Below are positions 38,999 through 52,600 of a stretch of 64,000 nt of DNA, one piece after another. Within the stretch, counting starts at the first letter, position 1. Every line of letters begins with the position of its first letter. Source of the stretch: Strigops habroptila (Eukaryota; Chordata; Aves; Psittaciformes; Psittacidae); contig NC_046358.1 of assembly GCF_004027225.2 (NCBI RefSeq), positions 61,241,528-61,305,527 on the forward strand, read 5' to 3'. The translations under genes and the position numbers were made by a program. The notes below the pieces were generated by a model that was not told the DNA's origin, did no database searches, and was given only the letters and a program-made list of their open reading frames with translations.

Positions 38999-40605
38999 TT
39001 AAGTTTGAACCTTTAGTGGTAGTGTCCTACCACTACAGTCCCTAAGGAAGAGACCCTCCCCAGCATCCTTATAGATCCCCTTCAGATACTGGAAGGCTGC
39101 TATGAGGTCTCCACGCAGCCTTCTCTTCTCCAGGCTGAACAGCCCCAACTCTCTCAGCCTGTCTTCATACGGGAGGTGCTCCAGCCCCCTTATCATCCTC
39201 GTGGCCCTCCTCTGGACTTGCTCCAACAGCTCCATGTCCTTTTTACGTTGAGGACACCAGAACTGTACACAATACTCCAAGTGAGGTCTCACAAGAGCAG
39301 TGTAGAGGGGCAGGATCACCTCCTTCAACCAGCTGGTCATGCTTCTTTTGACACAGCCCAGGATATGGTTGGCTTTCTGGGCTGCAAGCGCACACTTAAG
39401 CCGGCTCATGTTAAGTTTCTCATTAACCAACACGCCCAAGTCCTTCTCTGCAGGGCTGCTCTGAATCTTTTCTCTGCCCAACCTGTAGCTGTGCCTGGGA
39501 TTGCCCCGACTCAGGTGTAGGACCTTGCACTTGGCTTGGCTGAACTTCATAAGGTTGACATCGGCCCACCTCACAAGCCTGTCAAGGTCCCTCTGGATGG
39601 CATCCCTTCCCTCCAGCGTACCAACCGAACCACACAGCTTGGTGTCGTTGGCAAACTTGCTGAGGGTGCACTCAATCCCACTGTCCATGTCACCGACAAA
39701 GACGTTGAACAGGACTGGTCCCAACACCGATCCCTGAGGGACACCACTCGTTACAGGTTTCCAACTGGACATCGAGCCATTTACCACAACTCTTTGTGTG
39801 CGGCCATCGAGCCAGTTCTTTATCCACCGAGTGGTCCATCTATCAAATTAATGTCTCTCCAATTTAGAGACAAGGATGCCATGCGGGACAGTGTCGAACG
39901 CTTTGCACAAGTCCAGGTAGATGATGTCAACTGCTCTGCCCCGTCCATCAGTTCCGTGGCTCCATCATAGAAGGCCACCAAATTGGTCAGGCAGGATTTC
40001 CCCTTAGTGAAGCCTGATGGCTGTCACCAACCACCTTGTTGTTTTTCATGTGCCTTAGCATGTTTTCCAGGAGAATCTACTCCAAGATTTTGGCAGGCAC
40101 AGAGGTGAGGCTGACTGGTCTGTAGTTCCCCGGGTCTTCCACCTTCCCCTTCTTGAAAATGGGGGTTATATTACCCTTCTTCCAGTCATCAGGAACTTCA
40201 CCTGGCTGCCATGATTTTTCAAATATGATGGACAGTGGCTTAGCAACTTCATTCGCCAGCTCCTTCAGGACCCGTGGATGGATTTCATCAGGTCCCATGG
40301 ACTTGTGCACAATCATGTTCTTAAGATGGTCTCGAACCTGATCCTCTCCTACAGTGGGCCTAAGGTCTTCATTCTCACAGTCCCTGCATCTGCCTCCCAA
40401 GACTTGGGTGGTGTGGTCAGAGCACTTGCCAGTGAAGACTGAGGCAAAAAAGTCATTAAGACCCTCAGCCTTCTCCAAATCCATGGTAGCCAGTTCTCCC
40501 GATAGCTTCTGGAGAGGGCCCACGTTGTCCCTAGTCTGTCTTTTATTTGCTATATATCTATAGAAGCCTTTCCTGTTATCTTTCACATCCCTTGCCAGAC
40601 TCAAT
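38999..40605 (-). pseudogene. CR1 ORF2 reverse transcriptase, inactivated
   Basis: The two largest remaining open pieces are 40604-40077 and 39787-38999. Between them are a nonsense codon TAG at 40079-40077 (after PAKILE), a frame disturbance around 39935-39960, and another stop, TAA, at 39850-39848. The catalytic FADD motif reads FAND, with an Asn codon at 39649-39647 replacing the first of the paired aspartates that bind metal. The change is consistent with CpG decay. A short palindromic replacement at 39014-39035 also breaks the C-terminal frame. Confidence 0.88.
39014..39035. repeat. 9-bp perfect palindrome inside the CR1 copy
   Basis: TAGTGGTAG (39014-39022), loop TGTC, CTACCACTA (39027-39035). 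The CR1 copy at 24832 has ordinary non-palindromic sequence at the equivalent place, so the left arm looks like a templated replacement copied from the right arm. Confidence 0.9.
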
Positions 40606-40948
40606 TCTAACTGGGCCTTAGCTTTCCTAACCTGGACCCCAGCTTCCCAGACAATATCCCTGTATTCTTCCCAGGCTGCCTGTCCTCAATTCCACCTTTT
40701 ATAAGCTTCTTTTTTCCCCTCTAAGTTTCCTCAGCAGCTCCTTACCCTGGCCCTCCTGCCTCACCTCCTTCTATTCGGGATGCGACACTCCTGAGCTTGT
40801 TTCTCTTTGTTTTTAAACTTGAGCACGTAACAGCCTATCACAATTTGTAGTCTAAGCTTAATAAGGTATGGTACTGAAAACGGAATGTTAAGATGAAATG
40901 TTTCCCTTGGTTATTTTATTATTGAATTAGTTTTCCATTTACCAATGC

Positions 40949-40977
40949 AATAATGATCAAAATAATTGATCATTATT
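40949..40977. repeat. 12-bp perfect inverted repeat with 5-nt loop
   Basis: AATAATGATCAA pairs with TTGATCATTATT around AATAA. It is AT-rich and about 150 bases outside the CR1 5' edge. Confidence 0.9.
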
Positions 40978-43577
40978 TTATGATCAACTACGGAAGTATA
41001 TCATACTATTTCTTACATTATATACTATTCCCAGTATTTATGCCCTTACAGTAAAATGTTACCTTTAGTTGAAGAACATAAATTGAACAGAAATGCTCTC
41101 AAATGTTTAAAATACTTTCTAAAAACCAGTATGTATATAGTTCTGTAGGTTTTACCAGAGATGTATAATTTTTCAGCATTATGTCTTAATGGCAATTTCC
41201 TGAAGGAGCTTTGACTACAAAAAGCATGAATATGTTTTCAAAGGATGATGGATAAATTGGTGGGTGGTAATATAATATATCTTAGGCAGCTGATCAGGGC
41301 TTTTTATCCTCTGCTTGTCTTTTAGTTATACACAATTTCAAGATAATTATGGTCTCTAAGAATGTCTTTTCCCCTTCCTACTACCAGCAATATTCGTCTT
41401 GGTTACAGGTTCAAGAAACTTCCAATCACATCACAAAATTAGAATAAGGCAATTATGGCATCTTAGCAAAGAACTGAATGTATAGATAAACTGACCACAT
41501 AGTATGGACATAAGGCAGTTAATGAACTGCCTTTACGTAAAACACCCATTAATTAGAATACTAACCATAGAATATATTGAATCTATACTTGAATTTCATA
41601 CAATAAAAAACAAGCACAAAGTGTATAATTCAGGTTGATATGTACCATTATTTAATTGCCTTTTCAGTAAAGAAGACAGTCTCATTAAATAAAATGCAAT
41701 GTTCTTCAACGGTCAGATATGTTATATTAAAATCCTGACTTGATGGAGACATCCAAATCCCCAAAACCTCATTTTTATGACAGAAGAGGACTTCTTGAAG
41801 TACCTGAAGGTTCTCTCTTTTAGAAGCCAAGTAAGACGGTTTTAGGGATAACTCCTCCACTTTTGTGGTTTGGAGACCTAACTGTGGCTAACACCAGCCT
41901 TTTTCCAGGTGAAGCAATACTGTATTTTAGGTAACACATATTGGCATTTCAAGAAGTGCCTAAGCTTTCCCAGTGTAATTTTCTAGATTGATGCCTAGCA
42001 TATTACAGGGTTAATTCACCGAAGCAATTTCAGACAGCAACAGAAACAGAGAAATCAACTCTATTGTGCCTTGTCTGTTAAGTAAAGGAAATGCTGAATA
42101 GTCACAGTAACTGCAGAAAAGCACAGACAAGAATACTGTTGGATATACATAAAGACACAAATAGAGGAAGAAAACAAGACAAAACTATGTTTTCCCCAGC
42201 TTTTCTGTAGTAATATTGTCCTTCCATTTATAATCCTTTATAGTAACACCACTATGGAGTTACACCAGAGGAATGAAGTATTATTACCTTGTATCTACCT
42301 GAAAAGTAAGAAGCAAAACTTATTCCAAATCAGACATCAGAGCTCAATAAGTCACAATGACCACAAACTCAAACTGGTTCAAGAATGACAGATGTAGTAA
42401 AAATGTCTGTTGACTGACTTGCAAAAGCATAAAGAACCAGAGCTAGGAAAAATATAACATGCTATGAACAACTGATTCAAAGGTGAAAGAAAGAAGAATA
42501 AAATGTATGTTAGCTACTCTATTTTAAGCAGTTTTAGTGCAATGCAATAAAAACATTAATTTGAGTGATTTAAATTTTATGAGAAGAACAACTGCAGTCA
42601 TCATGTATTGTACGGTCAATGTCTTAATCACCAGTTGTTTAAAAACAAACATTATTTAAAAATATAGCATGTTCTTATGTAATTCATACTTTGAAATCAA
42701 ATATTAACCTATTTGTCTATGCTATATTCTGAACCACAAGAACAAATGATAAATATTTCACTCCTAAATAAACCGTCTTTAGGTTCAAGATCATTAAAAA
42801 CATCTTAAGATTTTTCATAACCACAATCATGCAAATTCATTAAGAACATACTTGTCCTGAATACTGAAGACGGTATTGAATAGATTAGGCATAGAATATA
42901 TCATCACTAGGTAGGAAAAAAGTAATCATTTTGTCCAGAAATAGTCTCTGAACACTCTTACGAAAATAGCCAAACTTCACCTGACACAGAAGTAATCAGT
43001 AAATTATATGTTACTTTTGATATTAGAAAAAAGCAGCCTTAGAGAGACATAAAATATTTAATGACATTTGGTAAGATGATCCTCACACTTCAGCATTTTT
43101 TTCATTGTTGATCAGGCTTTTTCCCTTATACAGTTTCCTGATAATGGAAACTATCAGTGTTTGCTTAGAATCACACTGAAGTCTGAAAGGAACCTTTCTA
43201 TATAACCTACGCAAAACTGGCCACGTTTCCTTAGTAGAAAAAAGACAGAATGAAAAGTATGTGTAAAGGAAGTCGTAAAGAGGTTAAATTCTACTTTTAT
43301 TTTCTATGGGAAACTACAAAAAATATCTACACAAATTGTACACTGTTTCCACCACAACATATTGGAAGCAGCTTAACTACTCTTCCTGATAGGCAGGTGG
43401 AAACTGTACACTGTTGGGTTTACTCAAACCATTCAACTAACCCAGCTAGTCTGTCTGGTTCTTATGGATCACCAAGATTAATTAATTTCTTACTACACCA
43501 TATATGCGCTTTAAAATGTATTTCAATTCATCAAGAGATTACAGCTTTACTTGTAAAAAGTTATGAGTGTTCTTTAC

Positions 43578-43699
43578 CTTTAAGATGTTGTTGGGATGCT
43601 CTTTAGCAGAAGCAACAAATAAGTCATGTCCACAGACAACACCCTCTGCGAGAAAATACTTGAACAACAAATTGGAGTAAAGACCATATTTATCTTCCT
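43578..43699 (-). CDS. ELP4: ELP4 coding exon 3
   Basis: This exon completes Glu68 and encodes residues 69-108, starting [19 protein letters not shown] and ending in [11 protein letters not shown]. It closely matches the vertebrate ELP4 segment [19 protein letters not shown]...ASAKEDPANIL, the first strand-helix unit of the RecA-like core. The acceptor is TTTTCACAG|AGGAAG and the donor is TTAAAG|GTAAAG. The exon is 122 nt and runs from phase 1 to phase 0. Confidence 0.96.
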
Positions 43700-46600
43700 C
43701 TGTGAAAACAAGAACAGTTGGATTTTATTTTTGGTTTGGTTTTCTTTTCCTGGGTTTTTTTTTGTTAGATAAATCACCCACCTCCATTTTCACAACACTG
43801 TAAAAGCCCTCTGTTGGTCTACCTCCTAGAGTATATAATGTACAACAAAGATAATAGGTAAAATATGATTCCAAAACTTAAAAAATAATGATTGATAATA
43901 GCGTATTCCTCATTTTTCAATATCGTATCACGTATCCAATCACGTATTTGATTCTAAGATATGGGTGGGTTACAGCAATATCTTCCTAATAAGGTTTCCC
44001 ATAAGTATCAACTAACATCAGGTTTAATGGGAAGGGGGTTTGTTAATTTAGGAGAACCATGTTAATATTTACATTCTTAATGCTTAAAGTATTAATCAAC
44101 TTGTTTAAAGCATCTACTAATTGATGCTTTTCAAAATTTAATCATATCTGGCCTGTTAAAGCTATATAAAGGTATCATTTCTCATACATTCTTACATCTG
44201 CGTTTCAAAACTGAACACTACAAAAACAGGCAAAACAAATGTATATATTGAAAAACCAGACAATCTGCAACACCATTTTTGAAAGGTAAGCAGAGCAAAA
44301 TCATCAATACATTCAAACCATATACAAACTTACAGTTTAGAAAGTGAGACAGTACTTGTTGACAGACGTGGATAAAATATTACTGAAATAAAAATACAAA
44401 CCCCACTGACTGCAGAAAGGCCAATACTTCCTTTGGCTTCTTTGTTGCATGTTAAGTATCAGAAATTACTAGAATTTGAAAGTCTTAATGAGCTTCACAC
44501 AATTAAAATTATCATAACTCAAAACTACTGGGGAAATGAAAGTGAATGAGTAAATAGCAAATGAAATTTGAACCATCTCTGATTTTCTTTATTTTTAGGA
44601 AATACAAATAACAGCAATGTTCTTGCTAGAAAAAAGAATTCCTAGTAATATAACTACCTGATTAATTAGCAATAAGTCCAGTAAAATTTTAGGTCATGCC
44701 CTTTGGAACAAAGTATTTCTGCCATTTACTTAGAAAGATATGTGAAATATTTTGTCTGGGAGATAAGTAAATGCAACAACGTAATGTTTCACTTTTTCAT
44801 CTGTTAAATCTGGTTGCTGGAAGATAATACACAGGGATGTTATGGCAGAAAGATAGAGAGACATAGATTTTCTTTATACAGAACCAACAAGACTCTTAAT
44901 CCTTTCTTTCTGTGATTCGGAAACAATTTTCTCCCTATTATAAATCACATACAAAAATATTAAAAGAAAAAACCACAAAAGCAATAATAAAGGGTGAAAA
45001 TAAGAAAGTTGTCATCCATATATAAACTTGTAAAAATACTAAAGAAGGAAAACAAAAAGATTATAACTATTCTATGATTCTATACGTACCAGAACAGCAT
45101 GCTTTGGAGCTTAAGAGTCAAAAGAAGCAATAAAGTGGAGTGGGAGGAAAGAATGAAAGGAGATGTATATCCAAATAGGAGAAAGAACATTAATAGCAAT
45201 GGGGAAACTTAAGAAACAAATCACAGAAAAATAGCATTGCACTGCTACACTCCTAATATCATGCACAAGTATTGGGACTGTCAGTGCTTAGATCAACAAG
45301 AGAAAAATTCAAACCACAAGTTTTCAAATTCACTGGGAAAGGAACAGTTCTCCAGAGATATCCTCCATGGGATATTGGGCAAACTAGAATTTATTTCCTG
45401 CCTTTTTTTAATTTTTATTTCACTTTTACATTTAGTATTTGGAATTTTTTTCTTTTTTTTTTTTTTTTAATGTAAAAGGTATACACTTAAAATTTGGAAG
45501 ATTTCTTTCTTTCATTTCTTTCTTCTTCAAAATAATCCCTAAAGATACAGCATCAAGACTACCTACTTTGCTGTTAAGGAGAAATGCTTGTTTAAAAGTT
45601 TCTCTTTCATTAAGCCCAAGAAATGAACTCGAAATCACTCTAAAGCAACATTTCAAAATAGAGAAAAATCCTTTAAAACACAGTCCCTAAGACAGGAAAT
45701 TACATAAAACTGGACGTCCAAATAAGCCAAAGGGAATACAATAATTACAAAACTTTTGCTCCTAATCCTAGCCATTGATATAGCCAGTTTATTGTAGAGT
45801 CTAAGGGTTTTAAGAACTCAGATTGTATTAATATAATTTAGCTTTGGTACTTTAACCTGTCTAGCAGGCCATATTAACCTTCTAATGTACTTCCAATACA
45901 CATCTTGTAAAAATAATAGTCTAGTGAAAAACATGTACAGATCAGTACTGTGGAAAGTACAACGCTGACAAAAGCTTCCTGTCGACAGCGTGGGATCCTT
46001 GTTAAAATTTCAGCAGGACTCATTTCCAAAAGCATCACAGAATTACAAACTCTAATTTTCTTGAAAGTTTGGAGCTTTTAATTAAATATTTTATACAGTT
46101 TACTCTAGCATGCTTAAAAAGCCATTAACAGTGTTGCTGAAGAACTGTTTTCCTAGTAAATGAGCTCCACACATTGTGCTGTAACCAAAGATGCAGATCC
46201 ATGTATGAGACTAGGATGGAGACAAGACTCAATTCAGGTAAAACTGAGGGACTGCTGTTGCAGAAGGAAAAAGTAAAACTGACACTATCTAAAGTTTTGA
46301 AGAAGTATTACAAGTCTTACTTTGTAACTATAGTCTTTGGAGCCTGCTAAGATCTTAAACTGCTTCAAAGAGGAAAATAAAACACATAAGCAGAGTAATT
46401 CTCCCTTATAACTGGAGTCCAGTAACACATACTTACAGCTCCTACACCCCTAAGCATTTGCTCTCTCTAGTTACTTATGCTTTGGTTGCTTACTGCAATA
46501 TAACTGGTAATATACTATTCACAGTATATTGACTTCGATGTACTAACCTTCATCTATGAAGCTCTCAATTTAAGAACAAATGCTCACTAGAAATCAAAGT

Positions 46601-49600
46601 AACAGCATGTTATCTACTTCTTAATTTTATTTTTTTTTTAATTGTCTGAGCTACCTGAAAGAAGCCACCAAGCCTCCCATGTAATCATATCACTGAACCA
46701 TCTGTCAGGGGAGGGAGAAAATTTTTTTAGATCTCCTTTCCTTTGAACGAAATCGGAAAAGCAACACTAGTTGGGTGCTCTGGAAGAATCCTAAGCTGCC
46801 ATCCTTGGTGAATCAAAAATATTCACCATTTGAGACACAGAAACACCAAGTTGTATTGCATATGGACAGTGCTTAATTGACATTTAATAAAGCATAAGCC
46901 AATACCTCAAGTGGTCTAAGAATTTTATGGTTTAAGTATGAGTGTGCAACTATACAGAGAGTCTTTCTGGATCACTGTTTTGATATTAATTATTCATTAG
47001 AAAGTGAACAACATACTCAATTTTGTGCCAAATGTAACATGAAAAGTCTATACACCATGGATAAATATAAGAAATCATACTGTGTGTTGATTATTTAACT
47101 AAACTAAGAGGAAATAAGGCTATAGTAATTAAGAAGAATTTTTACTCAAATTTTATTTGACACACTGAAATATTAAAACAAACTGTAGAAGTGAACAGTT
47201 TCACTGACGTACCCAAGATTGTAATTGATTTTCTTGAGTAATAGGGTTATTTGTAATATAACAGGACTAGAGAGGTTCTTACACTTCCATACCCTTCCAA
47301 AACATGTTTTTCAAAACAATAAGGAATCTTCAATTTAGCCAAATAAAAGCATTTACATTCTGTATAAGGACATGCCATTTTAGCATTAGCCTTCCTTTTA
47401 GTCTTCTCACATTGATTTTCGTAACAGTAAACTTAAAGTAAAAATAGGAATTGAACTATTGGAGACTTATCTAAATATAAAACACCTTATAGTCTGCTAC
47501 AGTACTCTAAGGATTAAATGTGTCTCAGAAAGCCTTTACAAACAGTGTATCTGGGATTGTTAAAGTCAATGCATCTGTAAGAATCCCTCAGTTCTTCAAT
47601 TTGTCAGACAGAGGATGGCTTTTTATTGATTCATTTCTAGGTCACTAAACTTTTGTGGTATTCAAAAGATCTAAAGTGCACCCATATGGGGCTTTTCTGA
47701 TAGCATCCACTGTAGCCTGGCTTCAATAGTCACGTTACTATTCAAAACCATAGGAGCACAGCTTTCTTCTTGTAAATAAACAAACAAATCATTTAACACA
47801 GGTACTTCAGTAGCTTACTGATTACTTTCATAGATAAATTGAATGAAAGACTTTGAAGTGTATTTGTTTTCTGATAACACTTGGACTTACTATTTTGATG
47901 GCTAGGATAAAGTCTCAAAGTGTTATCTTTATTTTTATAATTACACCCTCATCTAAAAGACCATCCACTCTGTATGCGTAGGAACTAACACTTAAGTGCA
48001 TTTTAGTCAGTCAAATACTTAAGACAAGCCTGGCCCAAATCTTTATTCTTAGCCTCCATACTGAAGAGCTGTCCTGTCTGCAGCCTTCATTGTGAACCCT
48101 ACTTCTAGCTAATAAGGCACGTAAACAAACAAGACTCTTGCAGCTGCAGACTCTTCTGGGTCCAGTCACCGCCAAGTCACACGCCAGTCCGCAACCTTCT
48201 CTGATTCTTTTTGAACAAAGAGTGTTCTACAGCTAAGTAGCAGGTGAGTAAGTAGTGAAGCGTAAAACTATACAAGGAAAAGAGATTATTTACCTAGAAG
48301 TTATGCATATTGCCGCCAGAACAAAACCTCTTCTTATCCTACGGATAAGGACATAAATAAAATAGCTTATCGTGATCATTATCCATTGGTCTCTTTTCAC
48401 AACAGCATGCTTTCATGGATACAAGTGTCACAAAGAAAAAAGCAGTATTGTCAGTATCAGTGCAATGAATTCCAACATATAACCATGTTGAAAACTATGG
48501 ATAAAGACCAGTGCCTGTCTATGGCTCTTTTCACCCCTACACTGTACAGGCTACTGAACATGAGACACATTCTCAACACTTCTGTGCACGGACTGTCTGT
48601 AGCAACTACTCAGACGAATCAGTGGGTCACAGAATTAGAAACAAAATTTTAAGGCAGTTGGAGTTTACCTAGGGCACAGAAAACAAAGTGAGCAGATATG
48701 AGTGAGGCACTGTAAATATATAATTTATATAAAAATTAAGGACAAAAATCTACCTAGTTATAGGTTTTGTATAAGCATGTGTAAAGGTAAACATGTAGCC
48801 TTAAGGAAAAATATTTAGCCATAACTGCTTCTTCTGCGCAGAGGTATTCATGTTCCAAGAGAAGGATGGAGAATAAGCACTGTAACTTGAAAAGGAACAA
48901 AAAGTCACAAAGAAAATCCACCATCCAACAAATATGCAAAGATAGTATTTATAATAGCTGACTTTTAAACATCAGTATAATAAACAGCAGGAAGATCTTT
49001 GAAAGACTCCAGAGGTAATTTGTAGTATAATTGCTTAAAATGATGAGAGCTATAAGAGAAAAAAATAAGACTGCAATAATGTAATGTACAGATAGCTGAC
49101 TTTTTTTCTCTGTACACAGTCTAGACAGGTTGCCCTAAAGCTGCCTAAAGCCTGTCATAGCCTATCAGTATTGATCATTTTTTTACCAGACAGTTCTACA
49201 GTGTGGTACTGTGACCTAAGGTGTGTCTTTCTGAAGCTATGAAACATCTCTCCGAATTGCTGCGGGTTATAAGATGTGATTATTTTAATAATCTGAAATT
49301 CCACTTAAAAGATACTTTACTAATGTCCACATTTACTAAGCTTGAGGGGATATACTTTGTGTCACTTGCATTTAATTAGCACATGCCAAAACGTAGTTGT
49401 CAAACATGTAAGTTACAATATTTGGCATTTGGCCATACTTCAGGAAGGTAAATTCTGGTAACTTGTATTTTGTAGAATTATATTTAGCAAATCACTGTTT
49501 TGTACCTCTTTTGAGATTGAATTTTCAGCTTTAAAAAGATGATAAATTCAATTATATTGACAAGTGAAGAGAGCTCTTACTGTTCAGGTTAAATTGCATG

Positions 49601-52600
49601 TCTAACAAAAATAATAGTAGCTAATTAAAGTAGCTGAAACTGCTTTGAGGCTTAGAATGTACAAGTATAGACCTGCTTTTAACAGACAACTTTAACTTTT
49701 AATATTGACCTCAGCTACCAACAAAAAACCTCCTACTGATAATCTTTAAAACATTTAGCCATCAATGACCTTGTCAAAACTAGAGCATCTTAAAGGTATG
49801 TAAGGATGGGTTCTTATAGGGTACCTAGGGCAGACCTATTTGAGTGTCCTGCAACTCACTAAGTAGAATGCATTACATGTGAAAAACGAAACAACATCCT
49901 CCTGGAAACACTTTCCAAGGCTGGCGAAACAGATATGCAACAGGTTGAAGTCCATTGGAGAGAGGACGGGGGAAAGGAGCGTGTTTAATCAACATCTATA
50001 CTATTTGTTTTGAAAGGGGAGATTCTTCTAGAAAGCTAATCTGGAGCAGTTTATGACGAAACAACAAAGAAGTGGCCTCACATTCATACTGAACAAACTG
50101 TTTTGATTATGTTCAAATTTAATTTCATGCAGAGTCAGAATGCTTGTTTTACCACTTCTTATAAACCCACTACTTTTTGCAACTGAAGTACTGGTTAAAA
50201 TCCAAAACATTCTTGCTGTATGGACAAAACACAGGAAATTTCAAGTTCCTCTAGTAGCTAGGATCTTGCATGAGACTACTATGGGCTCAACTCTCTAATT
50301 CCTATATAAATAAAACACTGTCAACATATAATAGAATTAAGTTCAACTGAAAATCATGATGCTTTTTATTATGAATTAAATTTTAAAAAATTGTGCACTT
50401 ATATTTCAAACAATAGTTTACGGTCTTAGCAAGTAACCTGTGCCTTTACTGCTTCTTCAGAACACAACGCAACAGTTAAAATAAATATTTTAATACCCTG
50501 AATCTACTAGTATTTGGTTAAATTAACCAAGATCATGTGCCAAATAATGAAGATGAGCATTTAATTTGCAAAGGGAGCTAATCTAAAAGAAATGCAATTT
50601 ATTCTTGCCTTAGAGAATGTTGAAGGAAGGGGGAAGAATTTAACCTTTTTATAACACTTGGAGTACAATGCAAAAGATCTTCCTAGGAGCTTTATCACTG
50701 ACAGCTTCAATCCTGTATAATATTAAGCTTGCCTAGACTAATCTCTTGACAGAATTTTTTTGTATACTGACAGGATATTCTAACAATGCAATTAACAATT
50801 CTACCTGCACCAACTTTAAAACTTAGTTTAAAAATTTTTAGATTAATGAGTCATGAATAAACGTAGTTCTTACTTTAAGACTTTTTGTATATAATTATAT
50901 GGTTCAAAATAATATACGGTAAGTCTTATTTGGGAAAAAAAACAGCTTTCAAAACTAAAAGAGAGCTTCTCCTTCATGTTTCTGTGAAGCTAAGTTTGAT
51001 ATCAGATCACAAATAACCAACATAGGGGATAAGTAAATTAAACCCCACCACTGAGTATTGCCAGCTATGCAGTCAGAGGAGGGGAAAAGAGAAAAATCGG
51101 GTAAATATCCTCCCATTTTCAAATCATTGAGTCTTGTCATCTCTTTCATTAAAACACACAGCTCACTGTCATTGTACTCACTTTGTCTGGTGCCACTAAG
51201 GTCAGGTCAAGTAGATATCTAACCTGATGCTCAACAGCAGCCAAAAGCAGATATTTACAAAAAGGTAATAAGAACTGAACAAGCAAATGTGATGCTTCAC
51301 CCAAGCACTTGCTCAGCCTCCCATCATTTGTAGCTTAAGGATTCCTTAGCTGGACTTGGTATCCACTAAGCTAGTAATGCAAATGTCTTTCTCTTCCATC
51401 GTGCTGCCCAGTTTCCACCAAGACCATGATTTTTTTTTTACATTTACTTTTTTTTACATTCACAACACCCTATGGTGAAGTATTCCACTTGCATACCACC
51501 TGAAGAACAACTGTCTTTTGTTTAATTACAATTTTCCAGGCAGTAGGTTCATTTGGTACCACCCAGTTCATCTACAGGAAGGGTCAGTGAATGTTGTAAT
51601 GGGAAGAACCAAAACTAATCTCTGTTGTGTAAAATATGATAGATTCTAAATTCTTTTTTTTCTTCTTCCTTTGTCTATAGCAAGATTGCAGCTCTTCTCA
51701 AACTGAGAAAAGAAAGATCTTCACTGAAAGCAGTGAGAGAGAAACCTATCACTTTTCCCAAATTCACAGAAATTTGGGTGAAATTTCATGAGAAAATTGA
51801 GCTTAACAGGCAGTTTCTGCCTTGACAAAGGGCATCTACTTTCTCTCCTAGTCCTCACTGTATAGTCCTTCTTCGCCTTGTGCTGGCTCTGGTATTCATC
51901 TCATGTTAGTGAGCTGATTCAGGTCACTAAACAGACAGAAAAGTTTCCGTTCTTTAACTGGGTAAGTTTTCTGTCAACTTGGGAGAGTTGAAAAGCAATA
52001 GTGTCAACTTAAGGAACAACAAAATTGGACAGCCATGAATGGGGAGAAGAATTTGGACAACTTCTTTCAGCAACAGTGAACTGCTGTATCAATTCAGTTT
52101 TCTCAAAAAATCTGAACTTGAACAGTAGCCCTTACACAAATAGTGGCCTGCATAGAATTAGGTAATGTCAGTTATTTTTTTCTGGCAGGCAACTATTCAA
52201 ATGACTTAACCTGCACCACAACATACACTAATTTATACACCTTATGTAAAAATCCAGATTTTCCAAGATTCAGTGAGACAGTAACACCTGTCTCTGATCA
52301 TGGATAAAATGTAGAAATGAAAGTAGCCATCAAAATACTTTAAAGTAACAAGCCACACAACTACAGGTGCTTCTTTAATAACCTTCCATTTTTTCCCCTG
52401 TAATATCACCTCTTTTTGCTAGGAAAGTAACAAGCTTGAAAGTTGCTCATAAGACCCATTAATCTGATAAACATTTAAAATAGAATTAAAAAAATCAAAT
52501 TTATATCATTATTCAGCCCTTGTATCATTAAGTAATTTTGTATCTTTAGAAGCCCAAGATTAATGAACCGATGTGACACATAAAGTGGTACCGCCTTCAA

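Larger units (their letters stand above)
38764..40800 (-). mobile_element. CR1 LINE, about 2 kb, 5'-truncated, includes most of the RT domain
   Basis: This is the longest transposon in the window, in sense orientation within ELP4 intron 3. From right to left it encodes the ORF2 linker ([17 protein letters not shown]), RT motifs ([38 protein letters not shown]), [14 protein letters not shown], the active-site block, and the C-terminal [16 protein letters not shown] region, then the 3' UTR and a remnant tail at 38764 (TAGAATCATAC in plus orientation). The endonuclease and ORF1 are missing. The 5' edge near 40800 is approximate. It should be spliced out with the intron. Confidence 0.95.
29559..43577 (-). 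other. ELP4: ELP4 intron 3 (about 14 kb)
   Basis: This is the largest complete intron in the window. It holds the long CR1 at 38764-40800, A18 and T18 runs (31659-31676, 38347-38364), two inverted repeats (35327-35411, 40949-40977) and a homeobox-site-rich stretch at about 34320-34640. No exon was seen. Confidence 0.85.

Noticed and set aside
39176..39970. Plus-strand open frames of 78-144 codons opposite the CR1
   Set aside because: They are antisense shadows of the CR1 ORF2 remnants.
45067..45083. ATTCTATGATTCTATAC resembling a CR1 tail
   Set aside because: Only two octamer units and no CR1 body upstream on the plus strand; it could be chance.
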